A DNA stretch of 60,000 nucleotides, taken from contig NC_092676.1 in NCBI RefSeq assembly GCF_964355755.1, forward strand, positions 7,176,288-7,236,287. Direction: 5' to 3'. Within the stretch, counting starts at the first letter, position 1, and every line of letters begins with the position of its first letter. The notes beneath the pieces were generated by a model. The model made no database searches and was not told the DNA's origin. It was given only the letters and a program-made list of their open reading frames with translations. The DNA comes from Antedon mediterranea. Its lineage: Eukaryota; Echinodermata; Crinoidea; Comatulida; Antedonidae. Made by a program: the position numbers and the translations under genes. This document shows positions 42,280 to 55,430 of the stretch, piece by piece.

Positions 42280-42636
42280 GTCATATGGCCGAGCGGTTAA
42301 GGCAGGGGCGCCGTTTACCGTATCTAAAGAGCCAACAACAACATTGGCAAGGGTTCGAGGCCGACTCGCTCCTAGTTCTGGTGGTGGAACAAGTCTTCTC
42401 GGATAAGGACTATAAACCGTAGGTCCAGTGTACACAGTTATAACCTGTGTGTACTTTAAAGAACCCAGTTCATTATTCGAAAAAGAGTAGGGGGTTACCC
42501 CGGTGAACTGGTTCACACAATAGCCCCTGTATCAGGAGGATTACCACCTATCTGATAGGACAGTGATTAATTCACTATTGGTAATCCTTGGCCACATTGC
42601 CTAAAGACATAAAATAAAAATAAAATAAAATAAAAG
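42280..42636 (+). mobile_element. tRNA-Leu-like SINE
   Basis: The head gtcatatggccgagcggtta + aggc matches the start of tRNA-Leu, including box A; box B (gggttcgaggcc) is at about 42351. The body contains an inverted pair (ggattaccac / ggtaatcc), and the element ends in (aaaat)n. Candidate target duplications are ataaaagt at 42274-42281 and 42629-42636. It is not a functional tRNA because the anticodon arm and 3' half are not cloverleaf-like. Confidence 0.8.
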
Positions 42637-43134
42637 TGATAATGCAACTGCATACGGCTTTAAGTAATCTTTTTCATGTATTCAATAATAATGAAATGTG
42701 TATAATTATTAGAAAATGTATACATTTGAGTATAGTTCTATTAGTGTTATATGCTGAATAGTAATTATTATATAAAGTATTTCCATGTCATTTTATTTTA
42801 TTACCAATCTATATAATTATTACAGTACTCGTTTTACTACATTTTCGTTAAGTTTTCATTAATTGTCCATGTTTTTTTATTCACACACAGATCTCAGATT
42901 AATAATACCTTACAACTTCCGTGTTAATAAGAATAAGCTATTAGTAAGAATGTAAGTTATCGTATAAAATACAGCAATGTGTAGGAAAATATGTATATAG
43001 TGTAGTTTGTTGAACGAATATCCACATTATAGAAACGTTTGTATGAAATCAAAATACAATAAAATAAATTTAATTCAATACGTAATTGAATGTGAGTTGT
43101 TAAGATTGTTTAAATAGGCCTATGTACTTATTAA

Positions 43135-43306
43135 AGATATTATCCTTTAAACTTTGTTTTCTAATTTTTCATTGAATATGACATTTTAATATCATAATTA
43201 TTCATAATTATTATTATACCTGAAACTGCAAAATGGCCTATTTAAAGTCAAAGTCTGATTTTATTAATCTTCATTTTTAATGGGTTTTTTTTGGGCACTT
43301 ACATCT
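43135..43306. mobile_element. TTAA-flanked MITE (short copy)
   Basis: TTAA lies at 43131-43134 and 43307-43310. The right terminus ..gggcacttacatct and internal tgaaactgcaaaatggccta relate it to the family at 676-1226 and to a fragment at 19866-19990. Confidence 0.6.
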
Positions 43307-43494
43307 TTAATAGATTTATAAGTTATCGCGAAACGAAGTAGCACAACACACTTTTAATACAGTAGAGTAGTAGTTAGAAGTAGTACAGTATAGTAGCTAA
43401 TAATAAGTTTACATTACACTTATGTGGGCCAATGGGCATAGTTTGTTCATGTTTAAGAATGTTTGTTTGTATATACTTTAGTATTAGCTATAAG

Positions 43495-43530
43495 TGAATA
43501 ATAATAATAATAATGATAATAAAACAAATT
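43495..43530. repeat. (ATA/ATG)n microsatellite
   Basis: Short aat/ata/atg trinucleotide runs. Confidence 0.6.
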
Positions 43531-43632
43531 TAAATGATGCAAACAATTTTGTTAAATTGTTAATTGTATACAAATCATGTCGTGGTTTGTGATTAAGCAA
43601 TTGAAACAAAACGTATGAAAACACAGATATAA

Positions 43633-43675
43633 ATGATGATGATGACGATGACGATGATGATGACGATGATGAAGC
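43633..43675. repeat. (GAT/GAC)n microsatellite
   Basis: Fourteen or so gat/gac trinucleotides in a row. The minus-strand poly-Ser frame is an artefact of the repeat. Confidence 0.9.
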
Positions 43676-43904
43676 TTTGAGAGGTAAATACAACCTATAA
43701 CGGTGCAGTAACGTAAATATGTCTAATCACGTCGAACTAGCTGCTACAGGCGTAGCGTAATAGTATACACAATACGCTTATTATAATACATGTCAGCTGA
43801 ACGTTTTCTATACTGTGACAATAAGCTCTGAAAGTAAATACAACGTATACTATAACGGTACAGTAACGTTACGACGTCCAATCACGGCGAAACAGATAAT
43901 AGCA

Positions 43905-45565
43905 TCTATTATATAAAAATAGTGTGTGTTTTCCGATCGTGGTATACGCTGTCTAATGAATTTCCACACAATAATACGAGGATGCTTCGCATTTTATTAT
44001 CTCCTCCTACGATAATTGTTTTTAATAGATGAAAACCGGTTGAACAGCTCGAGTAAAGCATCATAATGTTGTAGACAGGCCAATTTTCTTTAAAAAGATA
44101 CTATTTTGATAGATTTAATATACGTTTATATATATATATATATTGATTTCCGATAAATGGAACATTCCAATATAACTATTGGTTTAACACAATACCAGCT
44201 GCCGGTAAATGTATTGGCTCTTGAGGAATTAACCTAAAACCTATATAGATATAAGTATTGCTATATTTGGACAGTACTGTAAATACGTATTAACCAATTT
44301 TGGTCGCCATTTAAATTTTTTTACTGTGAGTGTGGTACATTTCATTTCATTAATTTTGTCTCCATAAAAATACAATATAAGAAAACGTGGACTAAGAAAA
44401 AGAAAACATCACACAAAACCAGGCAGAGACAGGATTCCTAAAAAGCGAACTTAATCACTATCTAATAGGTCTCCTATTGCACTGAAAAACATTTAGAATA
44501 AAATTTGTATAAACATTAAAAATACATATAATACTACTATAGTACTGTTAGATATATAAACACATGTATAAATAAACTTATTACTATGAGTGTGAGTAGG
44601 CCCTACTGTTAGATATATAAACCCACAATATACAAACAAACTTTATTACTGACAGTTGTTTCTCAACGTTTGTATTTTTTAATAATTACAAAAATATAAA
44701 CGTTGTTGTGGTGTATCGTTACATATACTATGCTATTTCAATCGACTATATTTTTAACAAAGTATTAAATCGCCGTCTTACTGTATCAAGTGGTATATTA
44801 TTTATAGGCTTATAAAACATGAAAACAATATTTCGCTACTCCCTGAGTAGTACTATTATAGTCCTGCGGTCGTACGTACATTTAAACAAGAAATATTTCT
44901 TACAAAAAACCCTGCTCGCTTATTGACGTAACAGTTTTAAAGATAAATTGTCCCTCTGAAAAATATTTTTTATTTCATATTTGTTTTTGAATGTGTCATT
45001 TTATTGTCACATAATAGTTATTTTATCTGAAAAAAATGTAATTAAAAGCAAAAAATACTTCAATTGTCTGTCAGACAATGTGGTTTTTGAGTTATAATTA
45101 AACGTTTCTTTTCTCTTTCTATAAAGTGAATAACTTTGATATGAAACAGACTCAATTTAGTTTATTTTATTGCTAAGGTCAAGTCTCTGAAGGGTAACTT
45201 CATCACCCTTAGATACTTCAAGTGTGAAGTATCATATTACAAACAAAAACTTTCATGGACTGTTTTGATAATAATTCAATGATTATCTGACAGCGAAATA
45301 CAGTATTATCATGGGACTCATAAATACCAGAAATGCAGCTGCTACCTATAAATTATAGTGGAGTTTCCATTTTAACAAAAATGTCATAGTGTAGTACTAT
45401 AACTGCTGCTTGATTTCATCTAATTAATGAGTCATCTCGTGTGACGTAGCGGGCTAGAGCAGCAGCGTGAAAAAAAACAACATTTTTTTTACCCTGAAAT
45501 TACTGTGTATTCGAGAACCATCTGTGGGCACGACCTAGATGATACGCGAGCAAAGCGAATCCTTA
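43905..45565 (-). repeat. Large inverted repeat, left arm
   Basis: The reverse complement of this arm matches 50380-51600 in collinear blocks: 43924-44112 with 51370-51600, 44620-44840 with 50720-50910, and 45496-45565 with 50383-50447. A TTAA-flanked MITE-like segment (from 44941) and other sequence separate the blocks. It contains no gene. Confidence 0.75.
44941..45165. mobile_element. TTAA-flanked MITE, partial copy
   Basis: TTAA at 44937-44940 is followed by agataaattgtccctctg and an interior like that of 5527-5866 (gtcacataatagttatt). The right end is not clear. Confidence 0.55.
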
Positions 45566-47264
45566 CTTTTATAATAGCAACGATTATAACTATGCATTCC
45601 ACTAGGCAAATTCCTTTCCACGTTTGTTTTCAAATATCCCTGAGCTCTTATTGTGTTTTTTTTTTTGCATCACAAAGGAACGAGAAATATTAATGCACAT
45701 GCACATAGATTCAAATTCAAATAAATGCACATAAATATACAAATAAATAGTTGTCATGATTACGCTGTACGTTAACCGATAGAATCCAGTAGTAGTAAGT
45801 TATAATATAACAGCAATTTTCTATCAATTTTAACGCAGCTCATCTTCATTACAGGACTTTTGTGCGGAAAAAACCTATTGCGCACCATGGACAGATGAGT
45901 ATTGACGCCTTGTTTGTTGTTGGTGTAAACAAAAAGTAAAAGATAAATGTTTTGCCACATATGGCGTTTCACAGGTTTAATATTTTTTCAGTCAAGAATT
46001 GCAACGCTGACTGGTCGACTAAAAGAATAAAAAAAAATTAAATACAGACTTGTGGCAAGTATACTTATTTGCCAACCAAGAACATATTATGGATAAACTT
46101 GATCGTTTTTTTTAGCAGGGAAGAGTGATATTATGTGCAAGTTCGATATTCCTTGTTTTGTAGTATCTAAAAGTGCGCCCTCTCTATCGTCACTGGATAA
46201 GTGTGTGAAGACAACGCTCCTGTATACTTTTCATCGGGTATTTGTTAAAGTACAGGGAAAAACACAAAAGAATGTTTTTATTTATTAATATTACAGAGTA
46301 AAAGATATAGCATATGTTTTACATATTGTCTTGTTTGCGATTATAGTAGTGAATCATATAAAGACATTATAAATACCACATTTATATATTGTGAGAGAAC
46401 AATATGTTCATAGGCAAGTATTACAAAATCATTACAAAACTGTTTATACAATAAAATATCAAAAATACATACATACAACAAATATACTGTGCGACCTAGC
46501 GGATTATCGCATGACTATAAAAGCAATCAATAACCAATCTTACCGCATTCCCATTCACCAAAAAGTTTGTTGTTGTTGGATTATAGGTCCATGGTTGGAT
46601 GGTCTAATTCATACTGTGAAACCCACCTCCGCTTCATTGTTTTGTTAACGTGTTTACGTACAATGCAGTACAGTAACATTGATTAGTATCGATATTATCG
46701 TAATTATTAAGTCCATTGTGTATTGTGTATGCATTTCTCTCTCGCTTTAGATTATCTTTTCATAATATATTGATTGAAAAGAGATTACATTTAAAATTTA
46801 ACCGAGAGTTTATAATATTATTTATTTTACTTTGTTTTGTGGCCAATTAATTTAGACGATACTTGTATCGTCTTTTGTAAATATGTATATCTGCTGATTT
46901 AAATGCAAACACGTTAATAGAATTAGGTATTTTTAAATTATTTAGATAAAACTTATTAGAATGGAAAAGCCTGTATGTCCGAATACAATATATACTTCAT
47001 TATGTGGAATGTTCCGAAGGCCTTTGTCTAATGAAAAGGTCACTTCATGCTTTATTTCTTCTCTATTATATGTTGACTTTCAGTACAAAAACTGTTCTCT
47101 CAGAGGGCCCGATACAGTGTACACAAGAGATGAGGACCTATCATTTAACAGTGTATAAAATCCAGTATTGTTTCCTTGTGTGTAAACGTGACAACATTTA
47201 CGTCACATCCGAAGGACAAGGCAATGGAAATCCTCCTAAAAAGACATAAGCACTGGCTGTATCT

Positions 47265-47460
47265 CCACATACAATATGTGCACAGTATCATAGGAATATT
47301 TTATAATACAGCATCTCATTTGTATCACATGTGGTGCCGCTTGCATCATGAATGTTAAGGTTTAAATGGTATGGTGCTGAGATACATGTCAAAAACATAT
47401 GTGATGTTGTATTACCAAAATACTCCTATGGTACTGGAAAAATCTTACAGTACTAAAAAC
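47265..47460. repeat. Palindromic repeat family (gatacag/cacatgtg), copy 3
   Basis: It contains aatacagcatctcatttgta, tcacatgtggtgcc and ctcctatggtactggaa in the same order as 20205-20395, with more divergence. Confidence 0.5.
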
Positions 47461-48029
47461 GGGTTCACAGACAGGTCTGGACTCCCTTATCATTACACCA
47501 TACGACAACATCAACTTCCTGTTTGTAATTAATTATAAATCTACATTTGTTGTTTGTAATTAAATCTGCAAAAACAATTTGAATATCTTTTTTACATCTA
47601 TGATATGATAAAGACTCAATAAAATATGATATATTGCCAACACGTATTTAAATGTATAACACTTTATTTTGTTTTATATTCACTTGTCTATTTTGTAAAT
47701 GCAAATATCCATTGTAGTTTGCAATTATAGTTTCAACAATTTCCTAGCTTTAACAGTTTGTTTGAAGGAGAAACAGCTAGTGTAATAACATGCATCATCC
47801 AATCATTAACCTGGTAGAAGACAAACTAATGCTGTCCGGATAGCCTGATATGGCAATTATTAAAAAAAACTTATAACTGTAATAATATACATCAGCTTAC
47901 ACTGGTATATGCCATTGAAATTTGTTTCGAGTATATTTTATCATTCAGGCGTTTAAAAATCTATTGACTAATTTTGTATTGCTTACGTTTGATTGGTAGA
48001 GTCTGGTTATTATCGTGCAACGATTGTAT

Positions 48030-48250
48030 CTACATTGTTCGGTATCAAGGGTTCAGAATCATTTGAGATCGGAGAACCATTGGTGTCAACTACGGATTAT
48101 ATTGTGCATACGCTACGCAACCACCAAAACAGGGAAGAGTGAGACCCATTTCACCACTCTTCCCTGGTAGCAAGCTAACGTTGCAAAGAAACTATACTCT
48201 GTGTTATTCTACATCATCAGAAAAAAGGTTAGCGCCTAAGATTCTGCTAA
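48030..48250 (+). repeat. Fragment of the 1.9-kb unit
   Basis: It matches 27575-27790 and 30290-30470, including the hairpin around gggaagagtgagac and cactcttccctggtagc. Confidence 0.8.
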
Positions 48251-50379
48251 ATTGTTTTTTTTTTTTAAAGTTGTCTGTTAAATTAGTGGCTCCTAACAGC
48301 CTAGAATTTCTTTCTTTTTCTAAATGAAATTAGATAGAATCAATATAGATAATTTTAAATTTAATTAACTGATTTAATTTATAATCTATTATATCATACA
48401 TTTTAAGGTGAAACAACATATTTCAGTAAAATTTCAATAAATAAGATTGATGTAATTTGTAACAGTAAGTTAAGTCACTAAGTAAGAAAAAACCTCGTCC
48501 TAATAAGATACTCAAACTCAGACTCTACTGTAGATGATTTGGAATAATAAAATGTTCAGTTACGCAGTGTATTATTCATTTTCTCAAAAAGGTCGCATGC
48601 CTGAATTGGCAAAATTAAAAATTTGCACACGACCCTGTACTACGTCATTTATTTTGTCGACCGCACCCACAAAATCATCAATACAATACAACTTTATATT
48701 GGTGAATATTAATTTCATTAGAGAAAACCTTGCTTTAACAATAAAAAAAAATAACATTTTCGGCAATAACAAAAATTAAATACCTAATATGACATAACAC
48801 TACAATTATTGTTATCATTGTTTGGTTGTATTATTCGAACTCACACTGAACGCGTCGTAGCTTATACGAAGTAATGGTCACTCCGTAGTAGTGTATACAA
48901 TATATATAGACCTATATCATTTTTTTCTCTACACATTTGTTGAATTTGTAGTATGTTCACGTTTGATTTGATAGCAATAGCAATGTTATCTTACCATTAG
49001 TTTAGTACGATAAATAGCTGTGCACGCGCTACAATATAACACTGTACCATTTTCCTCATCTTTTGCATACATTGACAAAGTGGGAATTCCGAAAAGGTAT
49101 CATAAAAGAACGATGTTTTACTTGTTGACGCATATTCGTAAAGGTGATATCTGCTAATGCTAGTCAGCTTTAACAAAAAAGAAAACGTGTATAATGATTA
49201 ATAATGTTGATTTATAGCAATTTTAATAAATATGTTATTTTTATTCTGCTGTAAAGCTCTGATTAGAAACAAATGTCCGTATCTGAATAATAGTCGTTAA
49301 ATATTGATTAATATAACAATGGACCTATAATAGCAGTGAGCCTGGTATTTGATTTGTAGGCCTATATCAGGCGTTTCATTCCTGCTATTGTTGTTCATAT
49401 TGCAAAATAAGCAAGCAAGTTCTATATCAGTTGTATTACAGCACCACAGGATTTCCAGGTATATTATATGGTATCTCGCGTGAGAAGTTAGATATGCATT
49501 ATTTACATTGAACAGTATACGAATATATTTATTATTAGTTATTCTTCTCTACACCTTGTTTGTGGAACTTGCGGTATGTCAATGTCCGATAAATAGCAAG
49601 CGAAAACATTAGAAGCCTACGAACGCTACAATATCAAATGTTGCATTTCCCTTAATATTTTACATACATTCACATGGTAGGACATCCAAAGAGATAACAT
49701 AAATAAAGATGTTTTATTTGTAACCCATATCACACGTAAATTAATTAGTCTTAACCACTTAACTGATGCCTTGTTTAAACGTTACAGAATGGAACCATAG
49801 TTTCGCGATTTTTTTTTTCGTGAAATTAAAAAAAAAATGTTTGTAAATTGATTAATCTAATTGTTTTATTTGTTTGGAACCAGTGTTTCTATATTAGTTG
49901 CATGCTAAGCTTTTGAATTTGATGAAATATGTAATCTGTTGAACATATTTTAATTAAAGTATATATCGAATGGTTGCATCTATATATAATTATGGTTAAT
50001 TCTGACATAGGCAAGCACAATGGAAAAACTTCGGTATAAATCTCCGCCTTGGATACCTACCTTATCTATCTTAGATGTACCGCGAAACGTAGATTTGATA
50101 ACATTAGTTTTCAATACTACGCTATTGTTACATTTTTGTCTTTTACAACGACAACATTTAGCGTTACCTATCGAAATTTGTGGATATCACATGGTTATTT
50201 TCACAAACTCGCGCTGTTGTTGAACTGGCTTCTGGGTCCGTCACTTCCTGCAAAATGGCCGTTGGTGGCGAAATTCAATATCAAATACAAATATTTTAGT
50301 GGTTTAACTGATCGTGAGCTACTGCAATTAATTTGTTTTAGATATTCAACTAACCAATTATATTGACTAGATGGTACGC

Positions 50380-51600
50380 TCGCTTCGCTCGCGTACCATC
50401 TAGGTCGTGCCCACAGGTGGTTCTCGAATACATAGTAATTTCAGCGTTAAAAAAACTGGCGACTTCAAATGTACATGCAGGACAATAATACATGTCGTTT
50501 ACAGGAACGAATAAATAAACACGGTGATTTATGTACTCAACTAAAATTAGCACCCCGGGAATTACTTCCGAAAAAGAAACTTGTCACAAAATAAGAAACA
50601 AACTGAATTTGTGTTTTGTATGTAACATTAGGGTTGAGGGATGGGGAAGAGGATGGGTGCAAATACGAACAATTTTTAAATATATTCTTTATCGATTTAG
50701 TAACGAAATATGAATTGGTTTCATGTTTACCACTAAACACAGTAAAACATTGCAATGTAATACTTTGTTGAAACTATCACCGTCCTAGTCGATTGAAATA
50801 GTACAGTACATGTAACGATACATCACTAATACGATGTTTATATTTTTTTGTAGTTACATTATTAATTAATACAAACGTTCAGAAGGAACTGTCAGTAATA
50901 AAGTAAACACCTCTATTCGGGGCAAATCGTAAATTCGCTTTAATCGTCAATAAATAATTATCTAACTAAACTTAATTAATAGGCCTAATGGTCAATTGTT
51001 TCATAGAGCCAATTCTTACTTAAGTTGTTTCCTAACCACCAAAGTTGTTCTGCGTTTAGGGCATGTACTGATCCTTCGTACTGTAAGTCTGTCCTCTACT
51101 GGCTTTACAACGCTACCCATGCCAGTGAAGGGGAGGGTGGTGGTGTTGGTGGTGGTGGTGGTTTAGCTGCAATAATAAAGTTGATTGTACATAATAGACG
51201 GCGACTGGAAAGGCTAGCTGATTATGCGTTAAAAAAAAGATTCCACAGATTGGAAAAAAATGTATCGAATTTCTGTTATGACTGTACTTGTCATTACGAC
51301 GCCTGAGGGAATAGACACTTGCGGAACAGAGATTGGAATGTTCCTTTTATCGCAGATCAAAACATTTGTATAAACGTATATTAAATCTATCAAAATAGTA
51401 TTTTTTAAAGAAAATCGGCCTGTCTTCCACATTATGATGCTGTACTCGAGCTGTTCAACCGGTTTTCAGCTATTAAAAACAATTATCGTAAGAGGAGATA
51501 GGAAAATGCGAAGCATCCTCGCATTATTGTCTGCGGGTATTTTTCAAGTTGGACATCCATTAGACAGTGCATACCACGACCACGAAACATCCCTATTTAG
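50380..51600 (+). repeat. Large inverted repeat, right arm
   Basis: The inverted partner is 43905-45565. Its first 560 bp are also a direct copy of 26500-27055. The frame at 51025-51306 contains a glycine run and no known domain. Confidence 0.75.
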
Positions 51601-52149
51601 GGCAAATCGTTGAACCTAAATTCGTTTTAATTGTCAATAACTAATTATCTAACTCAATTTAATTAGTAAACATGGTTACATCAGATGGTTAAAATCAGTA
51701 CCGAAAGTACGAACCAACTTTATATACCATCGAGTAAAAATTCCAGAAATAAACCGCGATTTATCTAATTTTGCCCTTACGTAAATTTATATATAGATTA
51801 AAGGCATTTACTTTATATGAACTACAATTTGTTTTAGTAATTTAACTATTATTGAAGGCCTTTACTTTACGTGAAATACAATTTGTTTTAGTAATTGAAC
51901 TAATTATTTCAATGCTATTTATCAACCCACTTTATCAAATTTAGGTGCGATTCAATGTTACTATAGGAGGCTAATTGATGCTTTTGGTCTCTTGGTACGG
52001 TCACGTTAGAGACTTTTCAGTGATTGATTACTCCTATTAACGGTTTCCTCCTGTGTGTAACGTTCAGATAACATATATAACAATAATATAATATGTATAT
52101 CATAAGTACACTGTTCTTTACAATTATATTATTAGCATCTTACGTTCTT

Positions 52150-52579
52150 ATGATTGATTAGAGTCGTGGTTCTAAACAAAAGAAGGAGAATACGCTTTGA
52201 TTCTTTCCTTCTATCCGATTTATTAGTTTCGTATTGTACTCCTGCATCAAATCGTTATGCAAATCATTTCAAGTACAAGAATTTTAAGCCCTCAAGTTAT
52301 ACAACACCAAACGTATGACACAGCATCAACTCGTGATAACAAGTCCTGACTATTATACCTCTGAATAAAATAAGAACATAGCAAGAGCTTAAATACAACG
52401 AACAAAGGAACCCGCCCAGCCTTATATCAGAACTGTAACATAGCGAGAGCCTGAAACACAACGAACAAAAGACCCGCTCTGCTTACGCACGGCCTTATTA
52501 TCACACATGGTCATCTGTATTCCAATTACAGAATGACTACGCAGCGCCCTCAATACTCAATAACTTCCACATCATTACA
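52150..52579 (-). mobile_element. LTR of a retrotransposon (minus strand)
   Basis: On the minus strand the purine tract GGGCGGGGAAGA (52591-52580) is followed by TGTAATGATG, the usual start of a 3' LTR. The right limit 52579 is therefore firm. The left limit is only approximate because no matching TG...CA end or target duplication was found. Confidence 0.6.
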
Positions 52580-52619
52580 TCTTCCCCGCCCGAAAGTATT
52601 GTTGCCCCCAAAAGTAAAG

Positions 52620-53030
52620 TTTCACTAAAAAAAATGCAATAGCGATATTTATTTTTTTAGAACAGAAATTGGAAGTCTATGTGGATCAATATTAATACCT
52701 TTAGTGGAACGGGTTGACCTTCTCGGGGGAGAACGGACACGTTGTGTCTTCCCACAATGGAATCTAATTTCCTCTAAATCATCCGAATCATCAGATTCAC
52801 TTAATACATCAGATTGAAATGGTAGGCCCAATGAATCATCTACTAACGAATGACCGACGGGATACAATGTATCTTCTCCATTGGAGTTTCCGTCTATTCA
52901 CATACTTAAGTTCACCACCTCTAACTGGCCGAATACCGAACACATCATCCGTAGAATTAATAGACTCAATTATATAAGAAGAATCATGAAATTTATCAAC
53001 AAGTTTATGACGTGAATTAAAGTACAGGTA
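52620..53030 (-). pseudogene. LTR-retrotransposon pol C-terminal remnant
   Basis: Minus-strand frames encode the end of an integrase-type C-terminus (HKLVDKFHDSSYIIES, GIRPVRGGELKYVNRRKL) and, after a frame change near 52868, an acidic tail ending SPPRRSTRSTKG. They are typical of Ty3/Gypsy-like pol 3' ends, directly before the purine tract. The frame is broken, and the element is cut at about 53035 by a LINE. Confidence 0.6.
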
Positions 53031-53035
53031 CTGAT

Positions 53036-53780
53036 ATTGATATAAACTGGGTCAAGCCATTTGAAAATACAATTAAACAATCGTATTTTACCTTTTGGAA
53101 ATCTGTTTTATCCAGTAGGTAAGGTTCTAGGCCAGGTGACTCTTTTATCAAAGAGTAATCAAGCAAACACTTTACTACTTGGAAAAATTACAAATAAGTG
53201 GAACATTGATAATCTAAATGACAATTGTGTAAGGTTTGTGGTTCAGGTGAAGAAGATGTTAAACATTTCCTGTTTATTTGTAATAAGTTACATTGTATTA
53301 GAATGGAAGAATTACAAACACTTCAACGTAAACTTATTGCAATAAATTGTGTAGATACTTCTGGTGACCTATCTATTAAGGTTCAATATGTCCTAGGAAG
53401 CACGTTATTCCATAACAATAACTCTCACGACATTTATGCTGTATTTGACAGTTATTGTAAAATGTACACAAGCCGTGCTTGGAAATTAAGAAATGCAATT
53501 GTATTACAACTTTGAACTGTTTTATTTAAAAAAGGTGTTTTTTTTTCCATTGCTGTTGCAAAATCAGTAGTTGTATTAGTGTAGTTTTAGTTTGTAAATA
53601 AGTTTTGTAATAGCGTCGAGTCAAATTTTATGTCATTATCTCAAATATGTTTTATTTTCGTTTCAGTTTTTATTTTTCATTATTTTTGTATTGAATTTTG
53701 TAATTGGTATGGACGCACCATCTACGCATGTGTGCCACTGTTAAAAAAGTGTTGTTCCAAATAAATATTATTATTATTAT
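53036..53780 (+). mobile_element. LINE 3' end with CCHC-like motif
   Basis: The frame 53225-53515 encodes CKVCGSGEEDVKHFLFICNK, the C-x2-C...H-x4-C zinc-like motif at the end of many non-LTR ORF2 proteins. Upstream fragments continue in another frame (53061-53345). A (tta)n tail is at 53768-53782. It is 5' truncated. Confidence 0.75.
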
Positions 53781-53789
53781 TATAAGGCA

Positions 53790-54125
53790 AACACTGAGTA
53801 TAAAAAGAAAAGTTTCTCGTATTCTGGCGCAAAGCTATGGAATAGTTTAAATGCTATAAACTAAAATGCAATTACAGCTCCTAATATACATATTTAAAAA
53901 AATTATAAATGACCAAAGATAAGCTATACTTGAAACTCTGTGTTTTTCATGAAATCATTTTTTTTTTCGTATAGTTTTTTAATCATAATTATGTACTGTA
54001 AATGATTACGGTACTTGTGTAAATAGTTTTGTAGTAAGTAACGGCCTTGTGAAAAACACCAATCTGGTGATTCAAGTGTTTCATCCGTTTTTAAATAAAG
54101 TTGTTATTATTGTTATTATTATAAA
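53790..54125 (+). mobile_element. Second LINE 3' end
   Basis: A short frame (FSYSGAKLWNSLNAI near 53813-53860) resembles the last residues of CR1-like ORF2. It ends aaataaagttgttattattg with a tta-rich tail (54095-54122). Confidence 0.6.
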
Positions 54126-54261
54126 TAATAGTTTCAACATTTTAATATTATTTACTTATAAGTAAATTATCATACCGTTAACGTTTATAACCAGTAGGAC
54201 AATAATTACGAATGTTGAATGTGATTGTTGAATACATTTTACTTAATCAACAAACAATCTG

Positions 54262-54359
54262 CTAATCTTAGTCTTTTTAAAGACTAAGATTAGGCAACAT
54301 TTCCTATGTATTAAAAAACTAATTAAAATTAGTTTTTTAATACATAGGAAATGTTGCCT
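54262..54359. repeat. Two adjacent perfect palindromes
   Basis: 54262-54293 is a perfect hairpin with 15-bp arms (ctaatcttagtcttt) and a 2-nt gap. 54292-54359 is a perfect hairpin with 32-bp arms (left arm aggcaacatttcctatgtat + taaaaaactaat) and a 4-nt taaa loop. They abut, sharing one or two bases. No ORF is present. Confidence 0.95.
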
Positions 54360-54539
54360 GTTAAAGATTCAAATAATAGATTGTTTGTTTGTTTGTTTTG
54401 TTTGTTTCACGATTTTATTTAAAAATGTTCTTATTTTCAACGTTTAAAACTAGTTTTATATAATTAACTAATAATGCTTTTAAATTTGATTTATTTTTCA
54501 GTTATCTTCTAATGCTGGTCTGTTTTTTAAAAATATATG

Positions 54540-55430
54540 AAACGTGCCTAATGATTAATAATGATGATTTACCACAATTTTAGTAAATACGATCTGTTTC
54601 TTTTATTCTGTTTTAATGCTCTGATTAGAAAAAGTTTGTCTGTATCTGAATAATAGTCGTTCAAAATTGTGAATCACTGTAACCATGGACACATAGCAGT
54701 AAGCCATGTGTTATTTTTGGACGATCTGTTAAATTACAATTACACACTAGTGTTAAATTGTTGTATTTGAGTTGTTAACCATATTAGGCTTACATCGTTT
54801 CTTTTTGACGATATTGAGTTTAATAAGTACATTGTATATTACATTAGAACATCATAGTAGACAATTTTAGATTTTACAAAAGTATAATCTTAATATGGGT
54901 GTTTATTAGTAGATGGCCACAATGTTAACAGAGATGATGCCCCTTGTTTAATCCAATGTCAGAGAAAGTGTCCTGTCATCGTATTAGTGGTGTACCAAAG
55001 GAGGGTCTACTGTGTTACAGTTTATTTGTCAGCAGTTTTATACTTGTTATTTTGTGATTTTGTATATTAAAACTTGCCAGCCAATCCATTAAACGATTAT
55101 GTAGACGTACGGTCTAGCAGTACCTGCTAGCTATTTGACGCTATTGTATTAAAACCATTTTACTATCCAGGTCTTTCAAAAATCATGTTATTGTTGGTTG
55201 CTTGCTTGGTTTAGTCTATTATTACAATGGTTGTAAATTATATTCAGTATCTTGTTGAGAACTGCTGATGTTAAACTACATAGGTCTAATAACTGTGCTT
55301 ACACCAGACAATCACCAAAGAAGGGAAGGGTGAGTTTCATCCTCACTCTTCCCTGGTAGCAAGCTAACATTAAGGATAAACTAATACTTGTGTTATTCTG
55401 TATCATCATACAAAGGTTAGTTAGACTAAT
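54540..55430 (+). repeat. Diverged copy of the 1.9-kb unit
   Basis: It contains the unit junction (tttttgacgatattgagttt + aataagtacattgtat at about 54805-54840), flanked by segments related to 31970-32100 on the left and 27180-27760 on the right, with the hairpin at about 55325-55352. Its 5' part also matches 49180-49340. Confidence 0.7.

Larger units (their letters stand above)
45566..50379. other. Spacer of the large inverted repeat
   Basis: It holds a palindromic repeat (47265-47460), fragments of the 1.9-kb unit (48030-48250, and 49180-49510 shared with 54540-54700 and 32375-32500) and short frames without recognisable domains. No transposase was seen. Confidence 0.5.

Noticed and set aside
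42280-42365. A functional tRNA-Leu gene
   Set aside because: Boxes A and B are present, but the arms do not fold into a cloverleaf and a long non-tRNA body with an A-rich tail follows, so it is a SINE.
43484-43693. Poly-serine minus-strand frame
   Set aside because: It is a (GAT)n microsatellite read on the other strand.
51025-51306. Possible small gene with a glycine run
   Set aside because: No domain, no splice context; it lies in the diverged inverted-repeat arm.
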